A stretch of DNA of 64,000 nt from Halopseudomonas sabulinigri. Lineage in GTDB: Bacteria > Pseudomonadota > Gammaproteobacteria > Pseudomonadales > Pseudomonadaceae. The notes beneath the pieces were generated by a model. It was not told where the DNA came from. It saw only the letters and a list, made by a program, of their open reading frames with translations, and did no database searches. The position numbers were made by a program, and so were the translations under genes. How positions within the stretch are numbered: position 1 is the first letter of the stretch; every line of letters starts with the position of its first letter. Positions 23,886 through 34,990 of the stretch are shown here, in pieces. The stretch is taken from NCBI RefSeq assembly GCF_900105255.1, contig NZ_LT629763.1:3351001-3415000 (forward strand), read 5' to 3'.

Positions 23886-26004
23886 CGGCAACGGCGGTCC
23901 AGCCCGGATCGGGGGTAAAGCGCGGGCCGTGTTTCTCGCTCAGCTCCTGCAGCTGTGCGGCGACGTTATCGAAACCCAGTTGCTCGGCGTAGTGCATCGG
24001 TCCGCCACGGAAGGGCGCAAAGCCGGTGGCAAAGATCATGGCGCCGTCGAGCTGATCGGCGTCATCAATGACCTGCTCGCGCAGGCAGGCCATGCAGGCG
24101 TTCAGCATGGGCAACAGCAAGCGCTCCTGAGTGCCACGCGGCGCCTGCTTGCGGTGATACCGCTTGTGTACCTTGCCGTGCTTCCAGCGGTAGATGCCCT
24201 TGCCGCTCTTGCGCCCCAGCTCACCTTTTTCAACCTTGCGCCGCAGCCAGTCCGGGGTGTCGGGCAGATGGCTGTCGAGCTGCTCGCGCAGCATGTCGGC
24301 CACGCCCAGGCAAATGTCCCAACCCACCTGGTCAGCCAGTTCCAGCGGCCCCATCGGCATACCGAAGTCGATGGCGACCTGGTCGATGGCTTCAGCGCTG
24401 AGCCCCTCGTCCAGCAGGCAAATGGCCTCGACCAGATAGGGCGTCAACGCCCGGTTGACCAGAAACCCCGGCGCGCTGGCGACCGGTGCCGGCAGCCTGT
24501 TGATCTGGCCTACGAAGGTGGTAGCGCGCTCCAGGGCGCTGCTGCGTGCAGTGGAGTGGGCGACTACCTCCACCAGTTGCATTTGCGCCACCGGGTTGAA
24601 AAAGTGGATGCCCACCAGGCGCCCGGCGTCGGCCAGGCCCTCGCGCAATTTCTCCAGCGCGATACTGGAGGTATTGGTGGCCAGGATGGCGTCGCGCTTC
24701 ATGCGCGGTTCAAGCTCTGCATACACCTTGCGTTTGATCTCCAGGTCCTCGGGCACCGCCTCCAGCACCAGGTCGGCCACTGCCACGCCGCTGTTGTCGG
24801 GGTCGGGTATCAGGTTGTCGAGAATCTCGCGGGTCTGGGCTGGGCTGCGGTGCTTTTGCCGGCAGAGCTGGCTCAGTTTCTGCACTGCCGCGCCTATGCT
24901 TTGCGGCTCGGTGTCGAACAGGCTGACGCGCAGCCCCTGCAGGGCGCACCAGCCGGCAATATCGCCGCCCATGGCGCCGGCGCCAATCACATGCACGTGG
25001 CGAACTGGCGCGGGTTTGTGCATGCCCTTGGCGGGGTCGCTCAGCGCTTTGAGTTGTTCGCGCAGGAAAAATACGCGCACCAGATTGCGTGAGGCGGGCG
25101 TGTTCAGCAGGTGCGCGAAGGAATAGATTTCGCGGTGCAGCATTTGATCCGGGCTATTGCCGTGCCGCTCCCACAGCTTGATCAGCGCGCGCGGCGCCGG
25201 GTAGTGCTGTGGTGGTGCCTTGCTGTCGGCCTGCTTGCGCATGCGCCAGGCGGCCAGGCGGCGTACCCAGTCCAGCCGGAAGGGGCGGGCGCGCAGGTTG
25301 CGGCGGTCAACGTCGAGCTGACCGGCGAGCACGGCGGTAACGGCATTTTGCAGGTGACGCTCTTCCAGCAATTGATCGATCAGTCCGAGCTTGCTGGCCT
25401 GGGCGTCGTGCACCGTGCGTCCGCTCAACATCATCTCCATCGCCACCAGCGGGTCGATCAGATCCGGCAGGCGAGCCGTACCGCCGAGCCCCGGATGCAG
25501 TCCGAGCAACACCTCGGGCACACCGAAAGTGGCGCCCTTGACTGCCAGGCGATAGTCGCAGCACAGCGCCAGCTCCAGCCCGCCGCCCAGTGCGGCGCCA
25601 TGAATGATGGCAATGGTGGGGCAACTGAGATCGACTATTTTCTGTGCCAGCAGGTGTGCCTCAACCAGTTGGTTGATGACGTCCGGCTCGGTCTTGAGTT
25701 GCCGAAACTCGCTGATATCGGCGCCCACGCAGAAACTGCCGGGTTTGGCCGAGCGGATGACCAGAGCTGCGGGCATATCGCTTTTTAGTGCCGCGACTAC
25801 CTCGCTGAGTTCGCGCAGTACGGCTTCGGATAACACGTTGGCGCTGCTGTCGGCCTTGTCCAGCAGCAGCCAGGCGACATTCTGCTCGTCGCGCTTGAGA
25901 TGCCAATGTTGCCAGCGGCGCGTGGTCGGCTTCAGTTCCGCCGGGCTGAAAGGGCCCAGCTCCATGCGCCGTGGAGCCAGAGCTTCGAGGATGGGGGCGT
26001 TCAT
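23878..26004 (-). CDS. FadJ-like bifunctional enoyl-CoA hydratase / 3-hydroxyacyl-CoA dehydrogenase
   Basis: The 708-residue protein joins an N-terminal crotonase domain to a C-terminal hydroxyacyl-CoA dehydrogenase. The crotonase has the FCVGADISEF and HGAALGGGLELALCCDYR oxyanion motifs and the catalytic Glu in GVPEVLLGLHPGLGGTARLP. The dehydrogenase has NAD-binding VIGAGAMGGDIAGW, catalytic GIHFFNPVAQMQLVEVV and C-terminal half ADQVGWDICLGV. It performs two steps of beta-oxidation. It lies 12 bases after the thiolase and overlaps the CoA hydrolase, giving a three-gene leftward operon. Confidence 0.92.
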   Translation of the reverse strand: MNAPILEALAPRRMELGPFSPAELKPTTRRWQHWHLKRDEQNVAWLLLDKADSSANVLSEAVLRELSEVVAALKSDMPAALVIRSAKPGSFCVGADISEFRQLKTEPDVINQLVEAHLLAQKIVDLSCPTIAIIHGAALGGGLELALCCDYRLAVKGATFGVPEVLLGLHPGLGGTARLPDLIDPLVAMEMMLSGRTVHDAQASKLGLIDQLLEERHLQNAVTAVLAGQLDVDRRNLRARPFRLDWVRRLAAWRMRKQADSKAPPQHYPAPRALIKLWERHGNSPDQMLHREIYSFAHLLNTPASRNLVRVFFLREQLKALSDPAKGMHKPAPVRHVHVIGAGAMGGDIAGWCALQGLRVSLFDTEPQSIGAAVQKLSQLCRQKHRSPAQTREILDNLIPDPDNSGVAVADLVLEAVPEDLEIKRKVYAELEPRMKRDAILATNTSSIALEKLREGLADAGRLVGIHFFNPVAQMQLVEVVAHSTARSSALERATTFVGQINRLPAPVASAPGFLVNRALTPYLVEAICLLDEGLSAEAIDQVAIDFGMPMGPLELADQVGWDICLGVADMLREQLDSHLPDTPDWLRRKVEKGELGRKSGKGIYRWKHGKVHKRYHRKQAPRGTQERLLLPMLNACMACLREQVIDDADQLDGAMIFATGFAPFRGGPMHYAEQLGFDNVAAQLQELSEKHGPRFTPDPGWTAVADE

Positions 26005-26016
26005 CGGGTCAGCTCC

Positions 26017-27330
26017 TTAAAGTGTTTCGATCAGCATGGCGCCTGACTGGCCACCGCCAATGCATTCCGTGGCGATACCGCGGCGCAGGCCGTGGCGCTG
26101 CAGGGCGTTGACCAGGTGCAGCACGATGCGATTGCCGCTGGTGCCCACCGGATGGCCCAGGCTGATGGCGCCGCCGTCCACATTCAACCGTGCCGGGTCA
26201 AGCCGACCCAAGGCGTCGTCGAGGCCCAGCACGCGCTTGCAGAAGGGCGCGTCCTGCCAGGCTTGCAGGCAGGCGAGCACTTGGGCGGCGAAGGCTTCGT
26301 TGATTTCCCAGAGATCAATATCGCCCAGCTGGTGGCCGTGGCGTTGCAACAGGGCGGTGCTGCTGAGTACCGGCCCCAGGCCCATGATTTCCGGGTCGAG
26401 CGCGGCCCAATGGCTGTCAATGATCACTGCTCTGGGCACCAGATTGTGTTTTATCAGCGCCTGCTCGGAGGCCAGAATCACCCAGCTGGCGCCATCGGTA
26501 ATCTGTGAGCTGTTGCCGGCGGTGACCTGGCCGTAGGGCTTTTCAAACACGGGCTGCAGCTTGGCCAGTGCCTCCAGCGAGTTGTCGGGGCGCACGCCGT
26601 CGTCGCGGCTGTATTGCTTGCCCTTACCGTCGAACAGCGGCACCACTTCATCCTGCAACCAGCCGGCCTCCTGCGCTGCGGCGAGGCGCTGGTGGCTGGT
26701 CAGGGCGTAGGCATCGGCCGACTCACGGTCGATGTTGAACAGCTGGGCGAGCACTTCTGCCGTCTGACCCATGTTGAGGCCCACGATCGGGTCGGTCAGG
26801 CCGCGTTCCAGGCCGATCACCGGCTGCATCAGGCTGGGGCGCCAGCGCGCCAGTGCTTTCAGGCGGGCCGGCAGGCTGCGCGCCTGGTTGAGTTCGGCAA
26901 ACCAGTCGACCGCGCTTTGCCTGAACAGCAGGGGTGCATGACTGAGTGCCTCGGCGCCGCCGGCAAGAATCAAGTCGGCACCGCCGTCGCGGATGTAGCG
27001 GTAACCGGTATCAATCGATTGCATGCCCGAACCGCAATTGATTTGTACGGTAAAGGCCGGCATTTGCGCGCCCATGCCCAGCCGCAGGGCGGCAACGCGC
27101 GCCGGGTTCATTTCTTCGGAGACGACGTTGACGCAACCCAGAATGACCTGATCAAAGGCCGTGGGGTCCAGTGCCTGGCGCATCAACAGTGGGCGGCCAC
27201 ACTGCACCGCGAGGTCGACCGGAGTAAAGGGGCCGGGTTTACCGCGCGCCTTGAGGAAGGGAGTACGAGCGCCGTCGACGATATAGACCGGCTGGTGTCG
27301 GGGGGCGGCTGAAAGCGGCTGGCTGTCCAT
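26017..27330 (-). CDS. acetyl-CoA C-acyltransferase (FadI-like thiolase)
   Basis: The 437-residue thiolase cleaves 3-ketoacyl-CoA. It has the nucleophilic Cys in VQINCGSGMQSIDTGY, the NEAFAAQVLA motif, the GHPVGTSGNR His motif and the second Cys in ATECIGGGQSGAML. The ATG at 27330 gives a protein that opens MDSQPLSAAPRHQPVYIVDGARTP. Its pairing with the FadJ-like gene suggests a dedicated beta-oxidation complex, distinct from the housekeeping FadBA expected elsewhere in the genome. Confidence 0.9.
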   Translation of the reverse strand: MDSQPLSAAPRHQPVYIVDGARTPFLKARGKPGPFTPVDLAVQCGRPLLMRQALDPTAFDQVILGCVNVVSEEMNPARVAALRLGMGAQMPAFTVQINCGSGMQSIDTGYRYIRDGGADLILAGGAEALSHAPLLFRQSAVDWFAELNQARSLPARLKALARWRPSLMQPVIGLERGLTDPIVGLNMGQTAEVLAQLFNIDRESADAYALTSHQRLAAAQEAGWLQDEVVPLFDGKGKQYSRDDGVRPDNSLEALAKLQPVFEKPYGQVTAGNSSQITDGASWVILASEQALIKHNLVPRAVIIDSHWAALDPEIMGLGPVLSSTALLQRHGHQLGDIDLWEINEAFAAQVLACLQAWQDAPFCKRVLGLDDALGRLDPARLNVDGGAISLGHPVGTSGNRIVLHLVNALQRHGLRRGIATECIGGGQSGAMLIETL

Positions 27331-27474
27331 GGGGAGCCCTTGTCTTGATGATGTACTAGTCACAATGGCGCGGTCATGGCGACGGCGCTGTAATCAAGCA
27401 TAGGACAGAAGGCGGGGAGGTCAGTTCAGTGCGCATGTGCGCTTAGTCGCGGGTTTTGCCGCCGCTGCGGCGGT

Positions 27475-27516
27475 AAAGAAAACGGCTTGCGACGCAGCGT
27501 CGTGCGTAGCAAGCCG
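27475..27516 (-). terminator. intrinsic terminator after acetoacetyl-CoA thiolase
   Basis: Read leftward, CGGCTTGC (27516-27509) pairs with GCAAGCCG (27490-27483) and is followed by TTTTCTTT. A second GC-rich palindrome (CCGCCGC-A-GCGGCGG) follows at about 27458-27474. This separates the thiolase at 27539 from the beta-oxidation operon starting at 27330. Confidence 0.75.
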
Positions 27517-27538
27517 GGATGGTCTGGCGCCGGTGGAA

Positions 27539-28720
27539 TCAGTCGCGTTCCAGCGCCAGGGCGACGCCCTGACCGCCGCCGATGCAGAGGGTGGCAAGGC
27601 CTTTCTTGGCGTCGCGCTCCAGCATGCTGTGCAGCAGGGTCACCAGCACGCGGCAGCCGGAGGCACCAATGGGGTGGCCCAGGGCAATGGCGCCGCCATT
27701 GACGTTGACCTTGTCCATGTCCCACTGCAGCTCGCGGCTGACCGCCAGTGCCTGGGCGGCGAAGGCTTCGTTGGCTTCGATCAGGTCCAGCTCGGCGATC
27801 TGCCAGCCGGCCTTGGCCAGGCAGCGTTGGGTGGCTGACACCGGGCCGATGCCCATGATGGCCGGGTCGACCCCGGCATTGGCGTAGGCGGCAATGCGCG
27901 CCAGCACCGGCAGGCCGAGTTGCTTGGCCTTGTCGGCGCTCATCATCAGCACGGCGGCGGCGCCGTCGTTCAGACTGGAGGCGTTGCCGGCTGTTACCGA
28001 GCCGTCTTTCTTGAACGCTGGCTTCAGGCGGCCGAGGCTTTCGGAGCTGGTGCCGTCACGCGGTTGCTCGTCCTGGGTGACGATCACGGCATCACCCTTA
28101 CGCTGCGGGATGCTTACCGGGGTGATCTCACGGTTGAAGCGACCGGCTTGCTGCGCGGCGACCGCTTTCTGCTGCGAGGCGGCGGCAAAGGCGTCCTGCT
28201 CTTCGCGGCTGATGCTGTATTTGTCGACCAGGTTTTCCGCCGTGATGCCCATGTGGTAGTTGTTGAAGGCATCCCACAGGCCGTCCTGGATCATGCTGTC
28301 GATCATCTGACCGTGGCCCATGCGTTGGCCAGTACGGGAGGTGGGAATCAGGTGGGGAGACAGGCTCATGGATTCCTGGCCGCCGGCAATCATCACCTCG
28401 GCATCGCCGCAGCGAATGGCTTGGGCTGCCAGATGCAGCGCCTTGAGGCCGGAGCCACAGACCTTGTTCAGGGTGAGCGCGGGAACCGCATGCGGCAGGC
28501 CAGCATGGATCGCCGCTTGGCGGGCCGGATTCTGGCCGCAGCCGGCGGTCAGCACCTGACCGAGGATGACCTCGTCGACAATCGCCGGGTCGATCTGGCT
28601 TTGCTCCAGCAGGGCGCGGATAACAGTCGCGCCCAGTTCGTGGGCGGGAACATGGGCGAACTGGCCCCCAAAGCTGCCGATGGCAGTACGGGTGGCGGCG
28701 ACAATCACGACCTCTTGCAT
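27539..28720 (-). CDS. acetyl-CoA C-acetyltransferase (acetoacetyl-CoA thiolase)
   Basis: The 393-residue protein has the length and motifs of biosynthetic/degradative acetoacetyl-CoA thiolases (AtoB/PhaA type). The acyl-accepting Cys is in [19 protein letters not shown], followed by [24 protein letters not shown] and the active-site Cys in [23 protein letters not shown] precedes the ATG. It has its own terminator, so it is probably a separate unit from the adjacent FadI-like gene. No phaB or phaC is nearby, so PHB synthesis is not implied. Confidence 0.92.
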   Translation of the reverse strand: MQEVVIVAATRTAIGSFGGQFAHVPAHELGATVIRALLEQSQIDPAIVDEVILGQVLTAGCGQNPARQAAIHAGLPHAVPALTLNKVCGSGLKALHLAAQAIRCGDAEVMIAGGQESMSLSPHLIPTSRTGQRMGHGQMIDSMIQDGLWDAFNNYHMGITAENLVDKYSISREEQDAFAAASQQKAVAAQQAGRFNREITPVSIPQRKGDAVIVTQDEQPRDGTSSESLGRLKPAFKKDGSVTAGNASSLNDGAAAVLMMSADKAKQLGLPVLARIAAYANAGVDPAIMGIGPVSATQRCLAKAGWQIAELDLIEANEAFAAQALAVSRELQWDMDKVNVNGGAIALGHPIGASGCRVLVTLLHSMLERDAKKGLATLCIGGGQGVALALERD

Positions 28721-28805
28721 GAACGGGCTCCTCTATGCGGCACTTTTTCGAGTGCACAAGCATAGAGGCGGGCCTCGTTCAGGACAAGCTTCAGGGCAAG
28801 TTGTC

Positions 28806-30746
<1,941 letters not shown>

Positions 30747-30753
30747 GGGTGAT

Positions 30754-30767
30754 TCCCTGTTGTTATT
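30754..30767 (-). promoter_or_regulatory. candidate Hfq/Crc A-rich motif at the acs ribosome binding site
   Basis: On the transcribed strand AATAACAA (30767-30760) is followed by C and AGGGA (30758-30754), the acs Shine-Dalgarno. AANAANAA-type motifs (AATAACAA fits exactly) are the established binding sites for the distal face of Hfq assisted by Crc in Pseudomonas catabolite repression. Repression of acs by this route is inferred. Confidence 0.6.
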
Positions 30768-30974
30768 GAAGTCAGGCAGTCGCAGCATTGACCGGTTTGG
30801 GCACGGCTAGCCGAGACCTGAACACGGGCCCTGAAGTATAGGCGGGCGTTCATTTCATGCCTTACAGCGTCGGATATCACCGGGTTGGTTTCAACCCTTC
30901 TTTGGTATGAGATGGTCTTGAGCGTGGTGCCAGGGCAGAGCAGGGATGGAAGGCACAGAGGGCGGGGAAGAACA

Positions 30975-31000
30975 CCCGGCGGCGCGATCGCGCCGCCGGG
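30975..31000 (-). terminator. palindromic stem after panC
   Basis: A perfect 26-bp palindrome centred on GATC (CCCGGCGGCGCGA / TCGCGCCGCCGGG) lies 12 bases beyond the panC stop. On the leftward transcript it is followed by TGTTCTT, a weak T-tract. It probably separates panBC from acs. Confidence 0.55.
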
Positions 31001-31011
31001 GAGCAGGTTGT

Positions 31012-31863
31012 CTAGCTCAAGCTGAACTGCAGGTTGTCGATCAAGCGTGTGGTGCCAAGGAAGGCGGCGGCCAAGGCCACCACGTCTTTGGTCTGCACGT
31101 CAGCGGGTTGCAGGTTGTGCGCATCGCGCAGGTCAAGGTAATCAGGCTGCAGTCCGGCGGCGAGCAGCTGGACGCGGGCTTCCTCGATAACGGCGGAAAA
31201 GTCGCGTCGGCCAGCCTGCAGTTTGGCAGCGATCTGTTGCAGGGTCTGGTACAGCTGCGGCGCGTTGCTGCGCTGCTCGGCACTCAGGTAACCATTGCGC
31301 GAGGAGAGCGCCAGGCCGTCGGCGGCGCGCACCGTAGGCTCGCCCATGATCTGTACCGGCATGCACAGGTCGTGCGCCATCTTGCGGATTACCGCCAGCT
31401 GCTGGAAGTCCTTCTGGCCAAAGATTGCCAGGTCCGGCTGCACTATGTTCAGCAGCTTGCTGACTACAGTGGCCACGCCCTCAAAATGGCCGGGGCGGCT
31501 GGAGCCGCACAGGCCTTCCGACACCACCGGCACGGCCACGCGGGTGTGGCCTTCCATACTCTCGGGGTACATTTCGCTGACGTTGGGCGCGAAGATCATA
31601 TGGGTGCCAATCTCATGCAGCTTGGCCTGGTCTTCCGGCAGCGTGCGCGGATAGCTGTCGAGGTCTTCGCCGGCACCGAACTGCATCGGGTTGACGAAGA
31701 TGCTGACCACCACGTAATCGGTGCGCTGCAGCGCCTTTTCCACCAGTGCGATGTGGCCGGCGTGCAGGTTGCCCATGGTGGGGACCAGTCCAATTCGCTT
31801 GCCTTCCTGGCGGGCACGGCTAACCGCAGCACGCAGCTGCGCAATGGTGTGCAGGGTGTTCAT
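31012..31863 (-). CDS. panC: pantothenate synthetase
   Basis: PanC condenses pantoate with beta-alanine using ATP. The 283-residue protein has the [10 protein letters not shown] nucleotide-binding motif, the [19 protein letters not shown] loop, GQKDFQQL and the KMSKS-like [10 protein letters not shown]. The ATG at 31863 lies four bases after the panB stop, so the two are co-translated. An in-frame TTG/ATG further upstream would overlap panB and adds unrelated residues. Confidence 0.97.
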   Translation of the reverse strand: MNTLHTIAQLRAAVSRARQEGKRIGLVPTMGNLHAGHIALVEKALQRTDYVVVSIFVNPMQFGAGEDLDSYPRTLPEDQAKLHEIGTHMIFAPNVSEMYPESMEGHTRVAVPVVSEGLCGSSRPGHFEGVATVVSKLLNIVQPDLAIFGQKDFQQLAVIRKMAHDLCMPVQIMGEPTVRAADGLALSSRNGYLSAEQRSNAPQLYQTLQQIAAKLQAGRRDFSAVIEEARVQLLAAGLQPDYLDLRDAHNLQPADVQTKDVVALAAAFLGTTRLIDNLQFSLS

Positions 31864-31867
31864 GGAT

Positions 31868-32662
31868 TCAGAACTCGTGTTCAGCTGCTGGGAATTCAAC
31901 CTGTTTGACGGCGTCGACATAGGCGCGCACTGCGCTGGCGATGTCTGCCTGGCCGATCATGAAGTTTTTCACGAAACGTGGCAAGCGTCCGCTGATGGAT
32001 AGCCCGAGCATGTCGTGTACCACCAGCACCTGACCGTCGGTGCCGCTGCCGGCACCAATGCCAATTACCGGAATGGACACTGCCGCGGTGATCTTGTTGG
32101 CCAGCGCCGGCGGCACGCACTCCAGCAGCAACAGGCTGGCGCCAGCGGCTTCGAGGGCCTTGGCATCATCGAGCAGAACCTGCGCCTGGGCCTCTTCGCG
32201 GCCCTGCACCTTGTAGCCACCAAGAATGTTCACGGTCTGGGGGGTCAGCCCCATATGCGCGCAGACCGGAATGCCGTTGCGGCTGAGCACGCTGATGCTC
32301 TCGGCCAGCCAGCCGCCGCCTTCCAGTTTCACTACCTGGGCACCGGCCTGCATCAACTGGGCGCTGTTGCGCAGTGCGTCTTCCAGGGTGGCGTAGGCCA
32401 TGAACGGCAAGTCGGCCATGATCAGCGCGCCACGGTTGCCGCGCTTGACCGCGCGGGTGTGGTAAGCCATATCGTCAACGCTTACCGGCAGGGTGCTGTC
32501 GTGACCCTGCAGGACCATGCCCAGGGAGTCACCGACCAGCATCACCTCAACGCCGGCAACACTCTCAAGGTGGGCAAAGGTCGCGTCGTAGGCGGTCAGA
32601 CAAACAATCTTCTCGCCGCTCTGCTTTAGCTTGTTCAGCGTCGTCAGGGTTACGTCAGGCAT
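31868..32662 (-). CDS. panB: 3-methyl-2-oxobutanoate hydroxymethyltransferase
   Basis: PanB transfers a hydroxymethyl group from methylene-tetrahydrofolate to ketoisovalerate. The 264-residue length is canonical. Signature segments are [32 protein letters not shown] (magnesium-binding Asp), [12 protein letters not shown] and [22 protein letters not shown]. It begins the panBC unit. A TATAAT hexamer at 32758-32753 is a probable dedicated promoter. Confidence 0.97.
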   Translation of the reverse strand: MPDVTLTTLNKLKQSGEKIVCLTAYDATFAHLESVAGVEVMLVGDSLGMVLQGHDSTLPVSVDDMAYHTRAVKRGNRGALIMADLPFMAYATLEDALRNSAQLMQAGAQVVKLEGGGWLAESISVLSRNGIPVCAHMGLTPQTVNILGGYKVQGREEAQAQVLLDDAKALEAAGASLLLLECVPPALANKITAAVSIPVIGIGAGSGTDGQVLVVHDMLGLSISGRLPRFVKNFMIGQADIASAVRAYVDAVKQVEFPAAEHEF

Positions 32663-32752
32663 GGCAGATTCCAGTGGTTCGGCCTCACAGAGGCGCCAGT
32701 TCAGTGTCCGTCGCGCTGGTTAAACAGCGTCGCGACGCGCTGGAGTTTCAGG

Positions 32753-32758
32753 ATTATA
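32753..32758 (-). promoter_or_regulatory. panB -10 element
   Basis: A perfect TATAAT reads leftward at 32758-32753, giving a predicted start near 32746 and an ~85-base leader. No good -35 is visible 16-18 bases upstream (CAAGAC at the 17-base position), so an activator or weak promoter is possible. This lies in the 193-base gap between folK and panB. Confidence 0.5.
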
Positions 32759-32855
32759 GAACCTGATTGAGTATAGTCTTGCTGCTGCAGGGTACGGCCG
32801 GTGGGTGCGCAGTATCTCGGCGCCAGCCACCCGGCAGAGAACGGCATCCTACGTC

Positions 32856-33386
32856 TCAGCCGCCGGGTGTCAAGCCTGTTTGCGCATCAGGCTGTTGTAT
32901 AAAAGCTGCCAATGTTTGCAGATCACCGCGGGGGCAGGCGTTCAGCAGGTGCTGCAGCGGCGTGCCATCGGGCATCTGCAGCTCGGGCTGCAGTTCAGCC
33001 AGCGGGTAGAGTACGAAGGCACGGGCGTGCATGTGGTAGTGCGGCACTTGCAAGCGTGGGCTGCTGATCTGTTGATTACCGAACAGCAGAATGTCGAGGT
33101 CCAGAGTGCGTGGCCCCCAGCGCTCGGCCTTGCGTACGCGGCCCTGCTGCTGTTCGATCTGCTGCAGGGCATCGAGCAATTGCTCGGCGGTCAGAGCAGT
33201 ATCGAGCGCGACCACGGCGTTGACATAGCTGGGCTGGTCCTGCGGCCCCATGGGGGCGCTGCGATACAGTGACGAGCAGGCGACAAACCGGGTGTCAGGA
33301 ATACGCCCGAGGGCGGCGCAGGCAGCCTCGACCTGCGCCTGCGGGTCAGCCTGGTTGCTGCCCAGCCCGATGTAACACCGCGTCAT
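32856..33386 (-). CDS. folK: 2-amino-4-hydroxy-6-hydroxymethyldihydropteridine pyrophosphokinase
   Basis: HPPK transfers pyrophosphate from ATP to the pterin in folate synthesis. The 176-residue protein opens MTRCYIGLGSNQADP, and has YVNAVVALDT and the catalytic GPRTLDLDILLFGNQ motif with its two magnesium-binding aspartates. Its ATG overlaps the pcnB stop (TGATG at 33388-33384). The last 15-20 residues are a variable tail. Confidence 0.95.
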   Translation of the reverse strand: MTRCYIGLGSNQADPQAQVEAACAALGRIPDTRFVACSSLYRSAPMGPQDQPSYVNAVVALDTALTAEQLLDALQQIEQQQGRVRKAERWGPRTLDLDILLFGNQQISSPRLQVPHYHMHARAFVLYPLAELQPELQMPDGTPLQHLLNACPRGDLQTLAAFIQQPDAQTGLTPGG

Positions 33387-34756
33387 CAGGCGTCCGGGGC
33401 GTTGTTGCGGGGCTTGCGCCGCGAGCGTGAGCGCGAACGCTTGGGGCTGCTGCTCTTGTCGCCGCCGAGTTCTCGAATCATGCGCCGACGCTCTTCCGGG
33501 CTGGCGTCCTGATACAGCGTCCACCAGTGACCCAGTCCGTCGGTTTGCTCGCCGGCGCTTTCACGCAGCAGCAGGAAGTCGTAGGCGGCACGAAAGCGCG
33601 GGTGCTCCAGCATCTGGTCGGCACGGCGCCCGCTGCGACGGGCCAGGCGCGGCTGCATGTCCCAGATTTCACGCATGGGAATGCTGAAGCGCTTGGGAAT
33701 GGCGGTATGCCGGCACTGTTCCGCCAGCAGTTCATGTGCTGCTTGCTGATGCGCCGGAATGCTCGGGATACCCTGGGCTTCAAGGTCGCGCACGCGCTGC
33801 GGCAATGCGGGCCAGAGCAGCGCGGCAAACAGGAAGGCCGGCGTGACCGGTTTGCCCTGGGCGATGCGCTCATCGGTGTTGCTCAGCGCCTGGCGCACCA
33901 GCTGCAGGGTGTAGTCAGGGCGGTCGAGGATGGCTTCATCGGTATCCGGAAACAGCGGCGCGAACAGGTCATATTCATAGAGCAGATCGAAGGTGCGTTG
34001 CCCCTGACCACTCATCAGCAGCTTGAGCACTTCGTCAAACAGACGTGCGGCAGGAATGTCGTGCAGCAACGGCGCCAGTTTCTCGATCGGGGCGGCGGTA
34101 TGTGGCTCAATCTCGAAGCCCAGCTTACCGGCAAAGCGGATCGCTCGCAGCATGCGTACCGGGTCCTCCTGGTAGCGCTGCTCGGGTTGGCCAATCAGGC
34201 GAATCTGCTGGTTGCGGATGTCGTGCACGCCGTTGGCGAAATCGTGTATCTGCCCACTGCTGACGTCGTAGTAGAGCGCGTTGATGGTGAAGTCGCGGCG
34301 CTGGGCGTCCTGCTCGAAGGTGCCGTAGACGTTATCGCGCAGCAGGCGGCCGGATTCGCTCTGGCGTGACTGCTCGGCGCTGGCCTCTTCCTCGTGGTTG
34401 GCACGGAAGGTCGCGACTTCAATGATCTCGCGCCCAAAATGAACATGTGCCAGCTTGAAGCGGCGGCCAATCAGCCGCGAGTTGCGAAAGGTGGCGCGCA
34501 CCTGTTCGGGCGTGGCGCTGGTGGCGACGTCAAAGTCCTTGGGCTCGATGTTCAGCAGCAGGTCACGGACGCAGCCGCCAACGGCAAAGGCCTGATAGCC
34601 CGCCTGTTGCAGGCGCTCCACCACGGTAACTGCGTGCCGGCTCAGGCGCTCACGGCGCAGGCTGTGTTGGCTGGCGGGAATGACCGTCGGCGTGGTTCGC
34701 TTGCGCTGGGGCAAGCCGAACGGGGAGGGGATTTTCTGCAACAGCTTCCGAATCAT
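33386..34756 (-). CDS. pcnB: poly(A) polymerase I
   Basis: PcnB adds 3' poly(A) tails that promote RNA decay. The 456-residue protein has the class II nucleotidyltransferase core with AVGGCVRDLLLN and the metal-binding KDFDVAT. It continues with RRDFTINALYYD and EDPVRMLRAIRFAGKLGF, and ends in the basic SPKRSRSRSRRKPRN tail typical of PAP I. Upstream lies the sRNA gene crcZ, and downstream is folK with overlapping start/stop. Confidence 0.96.
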   Translation of the reverse strand: MIRKLLQKIPSPFGLPQRKRTTPTVIPASQHSLRRERLSRHAVTVVERLQQAGYQAFAVGGCVRDLLLNIEPKDFDVATSATPEQVRATFRNSRLIGRRFKLAHVHFGREIIEVATFRANHEEEASAEQSRQSESGRLLRDNVYGTFEQDAQRRDFTINALYYDVSSGQIHDFANGVHDIRNQQIRLIGQPEQRYQEDPVRMLRAIRFAGKLGFEIEPHTAAPIEKLAPLLHDIPAARLFDEVLKLLMSGQGQRTFDLLYEYDLFAPLFPDTDEAILDRPDYTLQLVRQALSNTDERIAQGKPVTPAFLFAALLWPALPQRVRDLEAQGIPSIPAHQQAAHELLAEQCRHTAIPKRFSIPMREIWDMQPRLARRSGRRADQMLEHPRFRAAYDFLLLRESAGEQTDGLGHWWTLYQDASPEERRRMIRELGGDKSSSPKRSRSRSRRKPRNNAPDA

Positions 34757-34990
34757 AAAGGTTGGTTTTCCAACAGCCCGTCATTGCCCGGCTACCGCAA
34801 TGCTGTCGGTGGAGGGCAGTAGAATGAATGTATGAGGCTCAGCAGGGTTCAGCGCAACCGCCGGTCGGCGAGAATCGGTGAGTGCTGGAGTGTCTCAATT
34901 GGCGAGCATTCTAGCCTGAAATGGCTTGAAAGGTAAGGAACAATAGGATATGGAGAAGGCGAATGCTGCGGGGGGAGGCTTGTTGCTGGA
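34757..34990 (-). promoter_or_regulatory. pcnB upstream region
   Basis: This stretch between the crcZ terminator and pcnB contains no credible ORF. TAGAAT at 34913-34908 on the leftward strand is a fair -10 candidate, but no clear -35 precedes it. pcnB may also be reached by read-through from cbrB/crcZ. Confidence 0.3.

Noticed and set aside
23761..25092. 443-codon plus-strand frame across the FadJ-like gene
   Set aside because: Shadow of a well-supported two-domain enzyme on the other strand.
22023..28720. Polyhydroxybutyrate synthesis cluster
   Set aside because: An acetoacetyl-CoA thiolase is present but neither phaB nor phaC is nearby; neighbours are beta-oxidation genes.
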